From Atrichornis clamosus (Eukaryota > Chordata > Aves > Passeriformes > Menuridae), in contig WBMZ01011712.1 of the NCBI GenBank assembly GCA_013400975.1, positions 1 to 64,000 of the forward strand: a stretch of 64,000 bases of DNA. Direction: 5' to 3'. Made by a program: the position numbers and the translations under genes. Under the pieces are notes generated by a model. It saw only the letters and a program-made list of their open reading frames with translations, was not told where the DNA came from and did no database searches. Below, in pieces: positions 31,946-45,985 of the stretch. The stretch's first letter is position 1. The number at the start of each line of letters is the position of its first letter.

Positions 31946-33078
31946 ATTTCTTTTACTATGGAAGTAAGTTGCTGGGTTGGGGTTTTTTTTAGCAATTATC
32001 AGATTGGCAGCCTCGAGACCTGATTTGTTGGTACATTTCTAAAATGCAGCCAAATGAGGCTCCACGTTGGATTGGAATTCGCTGCCATATGAAATTACAG
32101 CCCACTTTACTCATGGTGGAAAAGCAGTGTGGGAAACAGATTTCCAAAATCCAATATATTTATTGCTTTTTCTCTCCTTCCATGGAACATGCAATGGCCA
32201 TCGAGGCATTTTTAGGGTGAGAATGGCAGAAATGCTGCTGCAAGAGACAACCATCCACAAAATGAAATAAAACACGACATTTTCCATGAATATTCCCTTC
32301 ACACATGCAGGGGTTCAGATGCAGATACTTGGAAGATTTCCATCTAATTCCATCTAATGAAATAACATCAAGTGGTCCCTTGAATCTCCTTACGAAATTC
32401 AAAAGAATAGTAATTTACATTTTATTCATGGTATTACCAGGAAAACAGTGTTATCATCACCAAACTTCTCTCAGCTCCCATCATCCTCCTCCCAAAATAT
32501 CCTCGTTTTCCAGAATTAAGGGCCAGATCCTCAGCAAATTCCAGCTGGCACAATTCCACTGGCCTCAAGCGAGCCAAGCACATTTACTCCAGCTGAGGAT
32601 CTGGCACTCCATATTTATAATAATAATAATCCTCAAGAAGACTTAATCAGCAGATCTTGGCTAGATACATTCATCCATTATGCATCCCTAATTTCTTTCT
32701 TTCTCCCACAGTTTCCCCCTCAAAGACACGCTGGAGAAAAAATTCCACCTAAATGTGGTTTAACACCAAGGATTAATTGTCTTCAGCTGCTTCCGTGGCT
32801 CCTGACTCATGGCAGCGGCTGCTGTAAAATATTCCAAAGATTTGTTTCCATCCCAGAAAAGGCTGTACATTACCTGCCTGGACATCTAATCAACTGATGT
32901 TTCACCTTGGATCTGCTCCCCCAAGCCAAGCTGAGCTCGGGAAAACAGCGGAATTGGATTCCTGTCTCCTCCCACATTGAGTCTTGGAGAGGAGATTGGT
33001 TCTTAGAATAATTCAGTAATTCCAGTGGGAGTGTTTAAATGGCACCTTCTAGGTTTCTTTTGTGGGAAAGGGGTGGGA

Positions 33079-33345
33079 ATCATGGAATCATGAAATCATT
33101 AAGGTTGGAAAAGACCTTGAAGATCATCAAGTCCAATTGTTAATCCAGCACTGCCAGGTCCACCACTAACCATGTCCCCAGGTGCCACATCCACAAGTTG
33201 TTGAACACTTCCAGGGATGGTGACTCCACCATTTCTCTGGGCAGCTTGTTCCAATGCCTGACCACCTCTCCCATGAAGAAATTTTTCCTCAAATCTAATC
33301 TAAACTTCCCCTGGCGTAACTTGAGGCCATTAAGTTGATAAGAAA
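33079..33345 (-). mobile_element. CR1 3' end fragment, second subtype
   Basis: CATGGAATCATGAAATCATT, then CCACTAACCATGTCCCCAGG and TGCCACATCCACAAGTTGTT, ending in TAACTTGAGGCCATTAAG. Antisense, 5'-truncated. Confidence 0.94.
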
Positions 33346-33716
33346 AGAAGAGCTGCCTCTCAAGGGAAAAGGAATGAAGAGCTTGGAAAAGGAAAAGGAT
33401 GGCCTGGAGTTAAACATTCCCCTAAACTACTGAGCCAAAAGAGGCAGCAACATTTAGGAATGAGAAAATAAATTCCACGTATAAAAATGGAAGGAGTAAA
33501 GAATGATCTTATTGCTATATCCTTCAGGAGTAATTTTCAGCTCAACAAGAAGCGATTTCTATGAAAAACTCCAACTTTAATTCGTCTTATTTAAATTGTT
33601 CTTAAGCCAGCATTTGTCCCAGAGTTGTTTCCTCCCCCTGGCAACCATGGATGGAGAAAGAAGAGGACAATGGAGGGTCTCCAGTGGGCACAGCTGTCAT
33701 GGATCTGATGAAAGGA

Positions 33717-33780
33717 GGGAGGCCAGGTTGGACTGGGCTTGGAGCAACCTGGTCTAGGGGAAGGTGTCCCTGCCCATGTC
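33717..33780 (+). mobile_element. CR1 internal 3' remnant without tail
   Basis: GGCCAGGTTGGACTGGGCTT and GAAGGTGTCCCTGCCCATG match the CR1 3' block, but the terminal tail is missing, so the copy is broken at its 3' side. Confidence 0.75.
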
Positions 33781-36700
33781 CTACAGCCTTGATGCAGCAA
33801 ATGCTTTCAAAATCATCACACAAATTTTGAAAGATAAATTTAAGTTGCTTTTTTCCCCCTCAATGACTTCAGTGGTCCCAGAAAACAGCCCTTTCCTGTG
33901 AGGATCTGGGACCAAACCATGACCTTGGTTCTGCATCCAGCCTGGTGTAAGCAGACCCCAACCAAGCCCTCCAGCTCCAAGGGCTGTGTCCATCCTACAT
34001 CTCACCTCCCAAGAAACACGCAATCCCTATGGGATCTGCCAGCACTCAGCTCCAATTACCCACTGCAGCTGCATGAGAAATTACCTTGATGTTGTACGAC
34101 CCACGTACCTTTCCATGGAAATGTAACAGCTCCTCCATTTCACTCCACAAATAAATCATTTTACTTCCAAAAACTTAAAATATAACCACTAATAAAAATA
34201 ATTTAAATGATTTCTGGGGGAAAAAATGGCACTGTGCCTCAAATACAATTGTCATTTCAGGCTGTGCATTGGGAATGACAGTCAGCTTTTCTTTCTGGGG
34301 TAAGGGCAGAATTCAGCCTGACAGCTTGTCAGCAAACTTGAAAAATTCACTCACAAAACTTCGATTCAAAACGAGCCCTTCTTTCATCTGCCAATTTCCC
34401 ACCGTCAGGAATCGCCACGTTAAGTGAAAATCAAGTAGATGACAACTAATCTGGCTATGGAAAGGAAGCAATAAACCACGGAGCACTTAGAGCTGATTAC
34501 AGGAACAACTCTGAGAGAAGCCAAACCAGCCCCCAGCACCTTCTGAGGGCTCCGGGAATTTTCAGCTCCTGTTTTCCACCCGAATAAAACCAGAATGAGT
34601 GAGAACATAAGGAATAAAGCTGTGTAAGTGGCTCCTGTTGGCGACACTCCCAGCACAGACCCCTCCAGACCAAGGGGGGAAATGTCCCTCTGCCTTGGCA
34701 GTTTCACAGCAGGTCTCGTAGTAGTTTTTGAAAAGAAAAGTTCATAATATGTGTGTTTAATTCCCCTAATTTACTCCAGGGCACTGCTCCATGGACGCTG
34801 CCAGATGATCAAGAGTCTTTGCCATTAATATTAATTATTGGCTGCTCATCTGCACTGGAAAGCACCAAAACCCTACAAGATTTGCTGAGTTTTGGTCCAG
34901 AAAACAACAAATTGTAAAGATAATTATCCAGATTCATTTCCTTGCTCTCACTGGTGCAAAATCCAGGTACCTGCTGCAGCTAAATGGGACATGTCAGGAT
35001 AAAACATTCTTGACAGAGAATATTCAATCATCCTTAAAATTTGGGCATATCCTTGAGTAATGGGAAAGGGGGTAAAGAACATTGCCAGTGGCAAAAAAGA
35101 GGAGCACAAGTTTCTTGGGGTGAAGGTTCTGCAGGAGGAAGGGATACGGTGCCTCTGGACAGCAGAGTGGAACAAAGGCTTTGTACCAAACGTGGCCACA
35201 CCAAATTGAATTAATTCCTACACACAAAACTCCAATTAGTTACCAAAGTACGGCACAATGCAAACGTCATCAAGAATGGAGCATAATTCATATTCAAATA
35301 ATGGTGCAGGAATCAGGAAGCATTTTAGAGGATTTTCTGCAGAAAGAAGGAACTTTTTTCACCCTACTCATGATCATTTCCCACTTTGGTCATGATGTTA
35401 ATGAAAAAACCTTCCTGAAGCAACAGAAAGCAAAAAGAATCAAAAAGGACTTTTTAAAAGCAGTTTTTTTTAAAAACCTCCAAGTCCATAAACACCAAGA
35501 CATCATTATAGAACAAACTGTTCTTGAGTATTAGCAGCCAACAGTGTAAACTCACAGAGATACTGGATGGGGCACTGGAAAAGCAGGAAAGGACGAGGTG
35601 GAACACTTGGGGGTCGAGGCGCGGGATTTACTGCGCCGTAACTGCGGAATCATAGGACAGGCATCCAAAGGAACCTGACATCCAGCACCAAAAGGGGGAG
35701 TGTGTGTCAAGGCAAGATTTGTGGGAAAGACTTACAGCCAGTGCCAACACACCCTCAATTACACACTGCGATAGCCTTGGGAGCCGCGAGCAGAGCCGGG
35801 AACGCTCAGAGCGCCCAGCTCATCCCGGTGGGAAAAACCACGGGAAACGCCACGTTCTCGGCTCATATCCTTAACTACTGTAATCATTGACTGTACTCAG
35901 CATTACTAAATACTCCCCCAGGATAAAAGAGGTAAATATATTGCTTAAATATTCAGTGGCTGGCTGTAAAATTTCATTCCAGATTAAGTGATGAAGATGA
36001 AGAAATGCTGCTGAAAACAAACAATTTATCTTCACTGCGCACAGCAGATCGCTCCTGGAACCACGCCAGAGGCTCTGTGGGTTGGAATTCAATAACTGCA
36101 TTAAAAGAAAACTACACCCTAACTACACACCAGGCTGAACATCACTGAATAAACAGTTTGCTGCAGCGGCGCTTAAATAATTCAGAAAGGAATTTGGGCT
36201 AGCAAACGTTTTTCTGAAGTATTGTATTGCTTAATGTATTTCAAATAAATGCTTGTTTTTAAAAGTTTGAGTAGAGCCCATTAGAGCAAACGGGAACACA
36301 GACAAATCCAAGACGGAAAACCACCAAAGGACTGATTTCCAGGAGAGGAGTTAAGGCAGATTTGTCATCAGTGAGAAAGTCACCTCCAAGGGCACGGCGC
36401 TTATAATATACACATGCATTTCCACTTGCTCATCTGCAACCTTGAGAGATTCCAACTGGCTCTCGTAAGTCTGGACAGCATAATTTTCCCTCAGACACAT
36501 GTGCATCTATATATTTGTATAAAGCTGTACCAAAGTAATAAATAAGCAGCCTTATTCAACACCCAAAATTCCATAACCTCTCTCCAATTAGGTTTTATTT
36601 CCAGCCAGCTCTAAACTTAGGACGGGAGTGCTCTGCAAAGTACTGCAACACTGCATCACTCTCATTCTTAGAAAAGAGAAGTAAGTTGAAATATTAAAAC

Positions 36701-36940
36701 CTCATCAAGTGTTTAATGGTTATAACCATGAGGAGAGGAAACGCACAACACCGAGCAGAACTGGCAGCAGAGCACCAGCTGAGGCCCATCATCCTTCATC
36801 CATCAGAAAGAACTTGGTTCTGGACTTGTACGTGCACCCACAGGATGTCTGGTATCCTCTGAATGGAATTTGTGCTTTCCAATGAAGATCTAATGATTGT
36901 GTTAATCACACTCTTAATTGCATTGCTCAGTCGCCGAAGG

Positions 36941-37096
36941 ACAGAACCGTGGAGTGGTTTGGGTTGAAAGGGACCTTAAAGCTCACCCAGTTCCAGCCCC
37001 TGCCATGGGCAGGGACACCTTCCATAGAGAGGTTGCTCCAAACCCCGTCCAGCTTCACCCAGAACACTTCCAAGGATGGGGCATCCATCAGAAGGT
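36941..37096 (-). mobile_element. CR1 3' end fragment
   Basis: GTGGAGTGGTTTGGGTTGAA, CTTAAAGCTCACCCAGTTCC and CTTCCAAGGATGGGGCATCC. Antisense; its truncated 5' end abuts a sense CR1 tail. Confidence 0.92.
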
Positions 37097-37100
37097 GGCA

Positions 37101-37157
37101 TGGGGTTAAACTGGATGGTCTTTAAGGTCCCATGCAACCCAAACCATCCTATAATCC
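37101..37157 (+). mobile_element. CR1 3' tail remnant
   Basis: CTGGATGGTCTTTAAGGTCC and AACCCAAACCATCCTATAAT. Head to head with the preceding antisense copy. Confidence 0.85.
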
Positions 37158-38180
37158 ACACTTTAAAAGAATAATCACTTTTTTTCAGATAACTTTCATC
37201 ATAATATTTTTTAAAATAATATTAAAATATAATTTTTATAATGTGTACAAATGCTGCAACCAGGGTAGTAACTATCTCTGAAAAATACATTTAACTGCTT
37301 CAATCCCTGTTTTCTCCCAGCACTGGAATTCTGCTCCTTTGAACAGCCCCTGATCAATAACAACCAGGCCAGGCTGGTTTGAGTCTTCATGGCAAAAGCA
37401 GGTAAGAAACCAGTGCTGCTGAAGGGGCTGTGCTGGGCACAGGTCAGCTCCAGGTCCCAGTAAACCTCCCGGCCGTGTCCCGGAGCCGTGCTCCGAGCGC
37501 CCTTCCCGCTCTCCAGGCCCTCTCCCGCACCGCCCCATCGATCCCTGCTCATCTCCAGGATGATCAATGCCCAGGCAGCCCCACAAACACCGAGTGCAGT
37601 CTTTAATTACAGCACTGCTGAGAGGGAATCATTGACCAGCAGCACTCGGGGACACTCCGCTGCCCCCCAAACCAAAGTCAATGGGATGCGGAGCAGCGGC
37701 TCCCGACGGGACTCATCCCACTTTAGTGCCCATGGACAAGCACAGGGAACTCTGCTCCACTCGCTCTCCCTGGCAGGTGTCATGCTCTAAGCGTGGGTTT
37801 GATGACTCTAATTAATACAATATTATCAACAGATCTTCATATCGATCCCTAACCTTCCTTTCTAACGGAAAATTCCAAGCTCGGAGGGAGGGAATCGAGG
37901 CGAGCAGGGTTAATGGTTTTAATCTTACACCAGCTTTAGGTTGGATTTCCTAAAAGTACTATTGATTTCTCACAGCAGAAAACAGAATTTTAGTATTTTC
38001 CTTTGTTAGACTAACGTTAACTACTTTGCTACCAGCTAACTCAATTTAAAAGATATTTTAAAAATACCGTGAACTTGCACATCCACTATTTTCACTGAGA
38101 CTTACAAAAACATGACATAAGTTGAAATGAATCATGAAGCGGACTGTTGATTTTAAACCTAACATAACAAAAATAAACTA

Positions 38181-38232
38181 ACAGAATCATTAAGATTAGA
38201 AAAGACCTCCAACATCACTGAGTCCAACTTCC
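38181..38232 (-). mobile_element. CR1 3' end remnant
   Basis: CAGAATCATTAAGATTAGAA, AAGACCTCC and GAGTCCAACTTCC: an old antisense CR1 terminus. Confidence 0.75.
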
Positions 38233-40631
38233 AAGAATTATTTATGTTGTTGGAAGTAGAAAGTTTCTTTCCATCAGCTGGTGACTAAAACATTTAAATA
38301 TGAATAACTGCATATAGAATATACTGTCAAATGACATTTCATGTACATGAGAAAGAAAAATGAGACAATACTCCCAAAATTGTAATAAAAATGTTAAGTA
38401 TTTTAAATTTTAGGGTTTTTTTCCCCTAAGTTTCCAGTGCAACAGGGATGCTCCTTATTACCGGCATCAATTACACATGGATCAAATCATAAAGGACTCT
38501 CTAATCCCCCAACTTTGTCCTTAAAAACTCATTTAGCCTCATTACTGTCTGTGGCAGGAGTCGGCAGCGCCAAGAGGCCCCCGCGGCCTCGCGCCCCAGC
38601 TCTCCTCATTCATTCCCTATTCCCTCAGGTGCTTCTCCCTGCTAATGCCCAAATGGCATCAACCTGTTGTTTAGCACATCCCTGAAAAGCCGAGCCTGCC
38701 GGATAATTCACCCCGGGATTAAAGCCCTGCAACCACTTCAAGCTGTTCCTCTCTCTGCGTGGAAAAGCCCTGCCCTGGCAGCCAGGCCGAAGGGGAAGCC
38801 AAATAAATCTTATTTTAAGGCAGAAAAATTCTAAGTGGGGTCATTTAAAGTAATCCCTCACGTGCCAAATACATCAGGTGCTGTTGCACACATTTGATGT
38901 CTAAAAATTGGGGGAAAAAATGGGAAATAACGAACACTGTGATGGTTCTAAGGGGTTTTTTGAGTTTAAACACATTGATATTGTTAAAATCTGACACTTC
39001 TAATATAAACCATATTACACTGAAAGCTCTGCACAACTCTAGGTATAGCCCCTATTTTTAAAGTATTTGCTATTTCTCTGGGAACACCTTGGTTTTATTT
39101 CCATGCCTGTGTCCTGTCCTCAGGAAGGGAAGGAGAAGGGCTGCTCCGCTATTCCCGCAGCAACAGCCAAAGCCCCATTCCCGAGGGATGAGATGATTGT
39201 AAACCACTATCCAGGACACCCACAGGATTGTTAAACCACTAAAATTAATAGTATTTGTCAACCTGGGCAGGAGCAGTGCCCAGGGACGAAAGGGCATGGC
39301 CAAAATCAGCTCCAGGGCTGCTCCCAAGGAAACATCCGAGCTCGGGATCCAGCCCACACAACTCAAAGCCTTTTCCATTTTCTTCCTCCACCCTCCCAAG
39401 TTTAATAAACAACAAACCCATCATTTTTTAACACTTTAACCAGCGAGTGCAGTGATTCATAACTCTGTCATAATTAAAATTTTATGGCAAATACACACAG
39501 CCATCAGTCATCCAGGCGGGAACATCCAAAAAAAGTGGGGTTTCAATTTATAAGCCCATGCAGGATTGTATGAGCTACACTGTATAAAAACACATTTCAA
39601 GGGAGTTATTGAACTGGGGAAAGCAAAAGTTGGTTGGGTTTATTTTTTTAAAATCAAATACAGTGGAGGTTATGAATTTGTTGGCGCAGAGGCTCCGTAC
39701 AGTGACTGATGGTTAAAAAGGGAAAGAAATATTATCCTGTGTCTTCCTCCAGAGCTACACTAACGAAGTTCGGTGTGTCCCTGGTACTCCCTAATGCCAC
39801 AAACAGATTTTCTGAAATTATTAAAAATCCCAGAAAAAAAAGACAAAAATCCACATCAGTGCCAGGGGATTCGCAGACAATGAAAGGTGAATTGGTGAAT
39901 TGTGAGATATGCACGCACAGAAATATTTTAACACAAAATAGGATAATACGGATCCCATTTCAAACAATTTTATCCCTGCAACAACGTGGAATTCTCCGAA
40001 TTAATGAAAAGAATGGAACTGGTGGTCTGGTATAGACACACATCCATGGATTTCCAAAATCTGTCCTTGGTTCTCCTGTAGATCCATCATGGATACAGAC
40101 ATACAACGGAATACTCTTCAAACATGGATCAGGATGGTCTGACCTGTTTAATACACAGCTTGTTTTAATTACAAGACAGTAGAGAATAAATTTTTTTGCA
40201 GATCAGCTTCACAAGCTGTTTGTTTGTTCAGAAATATGAGAAACACAAGTATTTTAAGTAACTATTCCTCCTACATGTCCTTAAAAGGACTTTTTTCTAA
40301 TTCCCGCAAATATTCCACATCACCTGGGAAATCCCTTCTGTTGGCACACACCCAGCTGTTGAACCAGTTGTGTTCTACAATGCTTTGAGACTCAGGGAAT
40401 GCTCCATGGATTTCCAACTAATATCTATTTTTAAGGCATGAGTTGACATCCCATTCCACGTTTCTGCACCCTAAGGCCAGATGATAGGAATGATCTGTAA
40501 GAATATTTAGGAATTCCCAACACTCTTTGCAACACTGCCAATATTTGAGATTATTCTCCACTTTTAAGATGAGAAAAATACCACGTGAGGTGCATGAAAA
40601 AGTTGGATTAAGTTTTCCAGTGAAAATGGTG

Positions 40632-40713
40632 AATGTGGAGGTGCTGGGTTAAGGTTAAAGGCTGGGCATCATGATTTTGGAGGTTTTTTCCAACCTTAAT
40701 GATTCCATGATAT
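40632..40713 (+). mobile_element. CR1 3' end remnant
   Basis: AATGTGGAGGTGCTGGGTTAA followed by TTTTTTCCAACCTTAATGAT: an eroded sense CR1 terminus. Confidence 0.75.
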
Positions 40714-41487
40714 AATTTCTACTTGGCAAAAAAATCAGTTTGTTTTTTCTTTTTTGGTGTGAAAATACAAAGAAAAAAAGCTAAACATGAGACTTGCTGC
40801 TTCAACAAACTGTTATTACATGGTCTCACCAGTCCATTAAAGAAAGTAATTTAATCAGTTTGCATTTTCTCAGTAAAATCTCATTCAGAGAAATTTTATT
40901 GCCAGCCATCTAAATAGTAAATACTTATTATCCTCTCAAAATGAGGTTTTGCTTGCCAAGGGCAACCCCATGGCTGTGATTGTGGTGCTCTGTCAGAGCA
41001 ACAAGAAGGTAAAAAGGTTATAAAGACCCCATTAACGTCACGGGAGTGTCTCGTCAGGGCCCGGGAGTGCTCCGTAATTGAGGCCTTTATTCCGAGGCTC
41101 AGGCCCCTTAATAGGATGCTTTAGGCTTTCTGTGGTCGCAGCCCCACACAATCACCTCCCACCAGCTGAACACTGGACATTTATCTGCTGGGGAGCACCC
41201 TGGTTTATCAGGAGGCAGAGGCTTGGAATAAAATGTCAATAATCTACAGCTGACAGGCCCAGAGGAGGAGCAGCCAGGAGGGGCCATGGAGTGAGCGCTA
41301 ACAGGGACTAAATGGGGACAGAGGTGCTGGACAGGGCACTGGGAGGTGTGTACTTCCCACAGAAATGCTGGGAATAAGGCTGGAAAATAAGCTTTAGAAG
41401 TCAGTCTGTACTGGGGAGAAAGCAGGGAATGGTACAGTGCAAGAGATAATATTACAGTTGATTAAAAATAAAGTATTTCTCTACTGT

Positions 41488-41663
41488 ACTGGCACAGGGT
41501 GCCCAGAGCAGCTGGGGCTGCCCCTGGATCCCTGGAAGTGTCCAAGGCCAGGTTGGACGGGGCTTGGAGCACCCTGGGATAGTGGGAGGTGTCCCTGCCC
41601 ATGGCAGGGGTGGAGCTGGATGGGCTTTAAGATTCCCTCCAACCCAAACCATTCTGGAATTCC
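41488..41663 (+). mobile_element. CR1 3' end fragment
   Basis: From TACTGGCACAGGGTGCCCAG to CCTCCAACCCAAACCATTCT. Sense and well preserved; pairs tail to tail with the next copy. Confidence 0.94.
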
Positions 41664-41810
41664 ATGTCCTCTTCCACAACTTATTCCTTTCCCCCTTAAC
41701 TTTATCCAGACTTCAGACCAGAAATTCCAGAAACAAATCCAGTGGTACTGTAAGTCAGGAATGTACAGGAGCCAAACCCGGAGCTGCAGAGGGCACACCA
41801 ACAGGAGTGA

Positions 41811-41942
41811 GAATCCCAGAAAGGTTTGGCTTGGAAGGGACCTCAAAATCCATCCAGTGCCACCCCTGCCATGGGCAGGGACACCTTCCACTATCCCAGG
41901 GTGCTCCAAGCCCTGTCCAGCCTGGCCTTGGACACTTTTCAG
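41811..41942 (-). mobile_element. CR1 3' end fragment
   Basis: GAATCCCAGAAAGGTTTGGC, GGACCTCAAAATCCATCCAG, ending at GGCCTTGGACACTTTTC. Antisense. Confidence 0.93.
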
Positions 41943-43379
41943 GAATTTCCAGTTGAAATTCTACTGCGTATTTCCGAAAAGCAACTGCTGCTATTTCATC
42001 TCCTCACATTGACACAGTAATTAATAGAATAGTAATTATGAGAAACCCTGCTCAGAACCCCAGTTCACTGCAGTTTTAGTGGAATCAGCTGCCAGGAATA
42101 GTTTCAGTTATTACCTGTTTTAAAAACCTTGATAACAGAAGCAAATACAGACATTGCTGCCTCCCCCTCCTTCGGTGTTGGATAAATCCGTAACAACACA
42201 AATGACACCTTATTTAATCTCCACTGACTGCAGTTAATGATCCTGAACCTCACACAGCTCCATTCCTACAGAACTCCATGCCTGGCTCATCCAGGACAGG
42301 TTCAGGGCTCCAAGCACTTCCTCTTTTACAACAGAAATGTGAACAATGCATTTCCCATAAAGAACTTAGAAATCCATGATGGAGCTTTCCCTTCATGCTC
42401 CCTTGCCTTGAGTTAATGCCAATGGAATCATGATTTCCTCCTGCTCAAAGAGGCTCATCACTATAAAATCATTCACATTTTTCAGAGAAAACTCTCCAAG
42501 GGCTTAAGATCAGCAGCATAAAATGCTCAAAACCTTTAAGAAACTCCTCTGATTAAATAGTCTTATTGGGTATTTTAAGAACATAAGGGGATACATGATG
42601 GCTTAAACAAAGCAGCTCAGAAATCTTCAATAATAAATCGCAGTGTAGCCACAGAGCAGAGAAACAGAACTGGAATTAAAGGGAGGATCTGCCACAAAAG
42701 CACCTAATTTGATTTTTCACGTAAGCTGTGTTTTGAAATACTTCTTTTTTCCTTGCTGGGGTAATCAATACTTTGATATGGCAAAGGACACAAGTTTTCA
42801 TTACTGTTGCCTTTTACTAATGACACCATTTTGCCCTTTCCCATGGATCACGGAGCAATTCTTTAATGGGCTTGTGGCAACAGGGCTCAAATCGTGTGCT
42901 GCAGATTTAATTCAGATACTTGGAAGAGTGTTAAAGCTATTACGGAAGTTTAACACCTGCTTTTCAAGAGCATTGTTTCAAGCAGAAAACATCGTATAAA
43001 ATCCTCCTCAAGTAACTGAAGTTAGCAAACACCCCCAGGAATTTTTTCTTTAAATACAGATATTAAATATTCCTAGAATAAAGTGTGTAAACAACAAAAA
43101 GAAAAAAAAAGCCTATTTTAATAGAAATTTTTCCTATTAATCTCATAACTATGAGGAGAAATGTTTCACTATTTCAAATACATTGGGGATCTTGTCTTTA
43201 ACAAGCTCTGTGGCTCCCAACATCTGCAAAAGCCTGAGTATGAGAATTCCCCTTAAACCACCCAAAAACCCTGTCAGTGATGGGCAGCCAGGCCTCAGAA
43301 AAAGCCCCCCACAACTGAAAAAGTCTTTGCCAAAGACCCTCAGCTCCACGTTAAGATTTATTCGGCCGACACCTCATAA

Positions 43380-43900
43380 TCATCTCTAAATCTAATGGGA
43401 CACGAATGCATTTCATCAGAGATGAACATCTTCAGTGACTGCTCAAATGAAAATCAAGGAATTATTACAATCCAGTGGTTTGGCTTGCAGCAGGCATTAA
43501 TCAGAAATCATAATAAATCCACAGGCTGCTTCAGCCAGCACATTACTCAACCAGTTTTGCATGATAACGACGTTGACTAATGGGCTCCGAGTTGGAAGGG
43601 TCAATCATAAACTCATCAAATGCTTCATTTAATTTCTTAATTTGGACAAACACGATTTGTTTACGGGAAAGATATCAGGTGTTCTTGAATGAATAATGGC
43701 TGTGAAACCAAAGTCCATTAATCAGCGCTTGATTACAAATGACTGGGAGATTGTTTGTTCTAATTCCATTCATTTGGGTCAACAAAGAGAACATGAGCGA
43801 GGGAAAGCACTTGGCGAAAATGGCACACTTAGTTCTCCATGTTTAATGGAGTTGTGATAAATGTGCTTTCAATAACCAAAACAAGGGGTTATTACCCATA
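43380..43900. promoter_or_regulatory. Conserved-element-like block
   Basis: About 500 bp without repeats, dense in homeodomain-type cores: GCATTAATCAG, CATAATAAATCC, CATTTAATTTCTTAATTTG, GTCCATTAATCAGCGCTTG. It has the appearance of a developmental enhancer; conservation was not tested. Confidence 0.4.
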
Positions 43901-44110
43901 TTAAATACTATTCTGAAAAAAATTAATACATATCATTTACAAGAAGATGGTGCAGGCACTGAACAACATCTTCAGGTACTGGATGGCTCCTGAACGCAGA
44001 GCCGTGTGCTGGTATTCCAGGTTTTCCTGGAAGGATGGATGTGAAAAGCACTAAACCAGCAGGCTTTTATTTCCATTTGCTGTGAAATATTTTAAGAAAA
44101 TGAGGAAATT

Positions 44111-44323
44111 ATTTCAGTTGGGAGGGACCTTAAAGCTCATCCAAGCCCACCCCCTACCATGGGCAGGGACACCTTCCACCATCCCAGGGTGCTCCAAGCC
44201 CTGTCCAACCTGGCCTTGGACACGTCCAGGGATGGGGCAGCCACAGCTTCTCTGGGCACCCTGTGCCAGGGCCTCCCCACCCTCACAAGGAATTATCATC
44301 TGATTTAATCTAATCTAACCCTA
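44111..44323 (-). mobile_element. CR1 3' end fragment
   Basis: GGGAGGGACCTTAAAGCTCA, CCACCATCCCAGGGTGCTCC, CCTCCCCACCCTCACAAGGA and a worn extension to TCTAATCTAACCC. Antisense. Confidence 0.93.
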
Positions 44324-45985
44324 TGTTCCTTTCAGCAAAATGATTCCAGCACACTTCCCATGTGGAAATTAGAGAGCTCCCAAACACGGGAACACCAATG
44401 CGTGCCACCAGCCAGAGCAGACAGGGCAATTTCAGATCTTTTCCTGGGCATTCACACTGTAAAATCCACCACTGGATTTTATATCCATGTTATAAAAACA
44501 CTCTCCACTCTCACTTGTAGGAAACATCCAAAATGTACAAGGTAAACTGTTGGAACAAAGCTCCTGGACTCCCACTCCTGGCCATGCTGTGATGACCACA
44601 GCCCAGAGAAGGCACCTGCCCAGAGAGGAGGCTGGGACAGACCATGTAAAATTAAAGAAATAAATATTTCCCTGTCAATAGTAAGAAAAAAAAATTCCCA
44701 AAAGACCTGCTAAAAACAAACGAGCCCCACAACCCCATATGGTTTCCACAGCCTAACCAGTGGCTAATTAAATTACAGCAAAGTTGCTAAATATGAATTG
44801 ATATAAAACTTAAGCTAACTGAAAAATTGTCTTTGACTTCAGATCAATAGCAGGCCTGAAAGATTCATCTGCACATAATTAGCACATAGATTTGCATCAA
44901 AATCCTGTATACCATATGCTGCAATATTACTGAAACCCATTAGTCACCATCTAAGCCTGAGATACTTTTGGTAGCACAAAAAAAAGGTCTTGGATAAAAA
45001 TCTAACAAGAATATAGAAATTCTAAAAGCTTTAGAATTATTTCTGAAGGCAGTAAATGTTCATTAACTAATAGAGTTACTCTAAAGTCTGCTACAGGCTC
45101 TGGTTTATATTATGGCATCCCTATAACTCCTCACCGGCTTCTTAATATAAAAACAATTAGATATTCTACAAAAATGGTTCAAAGCACTGTTTTCAGTCTC
45201 TTGTAAGAACGTAAAAGGGGTCCTGAAGTGAACAGTTTTTAGACACCAACAGAATGATACTGTAAATTGCAAAAGTGAACTATTTCATTTCAAACACATT
45301 TTATTCTCTACCTACGTTCTATTAGAATCCTGTATTTTTTCTGCAATTATGTAAATTACATTAATTATTTAATGAATTACTATTATTCAAGTGTTTACTT
45401 TGCTCACCAACAACACAACCCAGCTGCACTTCAGAAATCACATATTTTGTAAAGACAGGACAGTTAATATGTTAAAAATAGTAAATCCTTGGAGTAATGA
45501 CTCCTGGTTTCTATAGTTGTCACTTTGCATGCAGAAATTACAATTTTTTTAGAACTCTAATGAGATTATGAAGCTTTGCCAAGAGATCAGGGGCAAGTAA
45601 TGTCTGAAGAAAGGTGTCTCTTGCCTGCTTGGCTAGGAAGTTCATTGGTGTGGAACATCCAGGTGAGCTCAAATACTTCCTGAATTTTCTGAAATTCAGT
45701 CTTAAAACACCTGAAATTCTCATAAAACACATCCCACAAAAAACCAACTACCATACATTTATTCTAATGTACATCTTCTGGATATTTACATGAATTGTTT
45801 AATTCTTCTATTGCTCAGAGTTGTTTCCAAAGTGTTTTTTCTGTAGATACCATCAATGAAATGGGTTTTGACAGCAAAATCTGCTGAGTAGGAATCAGCA
45901 GTTGACCTAAAAACTGGGCTCACTAACTCCATCCTTAGATTAATTTCCCAAATTAGATAGTTTTCAAGAACAGGATAAACCCCTG

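Noticed and set aside
31185..32023. Peptide similarity between plus-strand frames (INSMVRTIRNRTNLFCDV in two copies), suggesting a conserved protein repeat.
   Set aside because: The similarity follows from the tandem DNA repeat. Open lengths are short, stops differ between copies, and no gene context exists.
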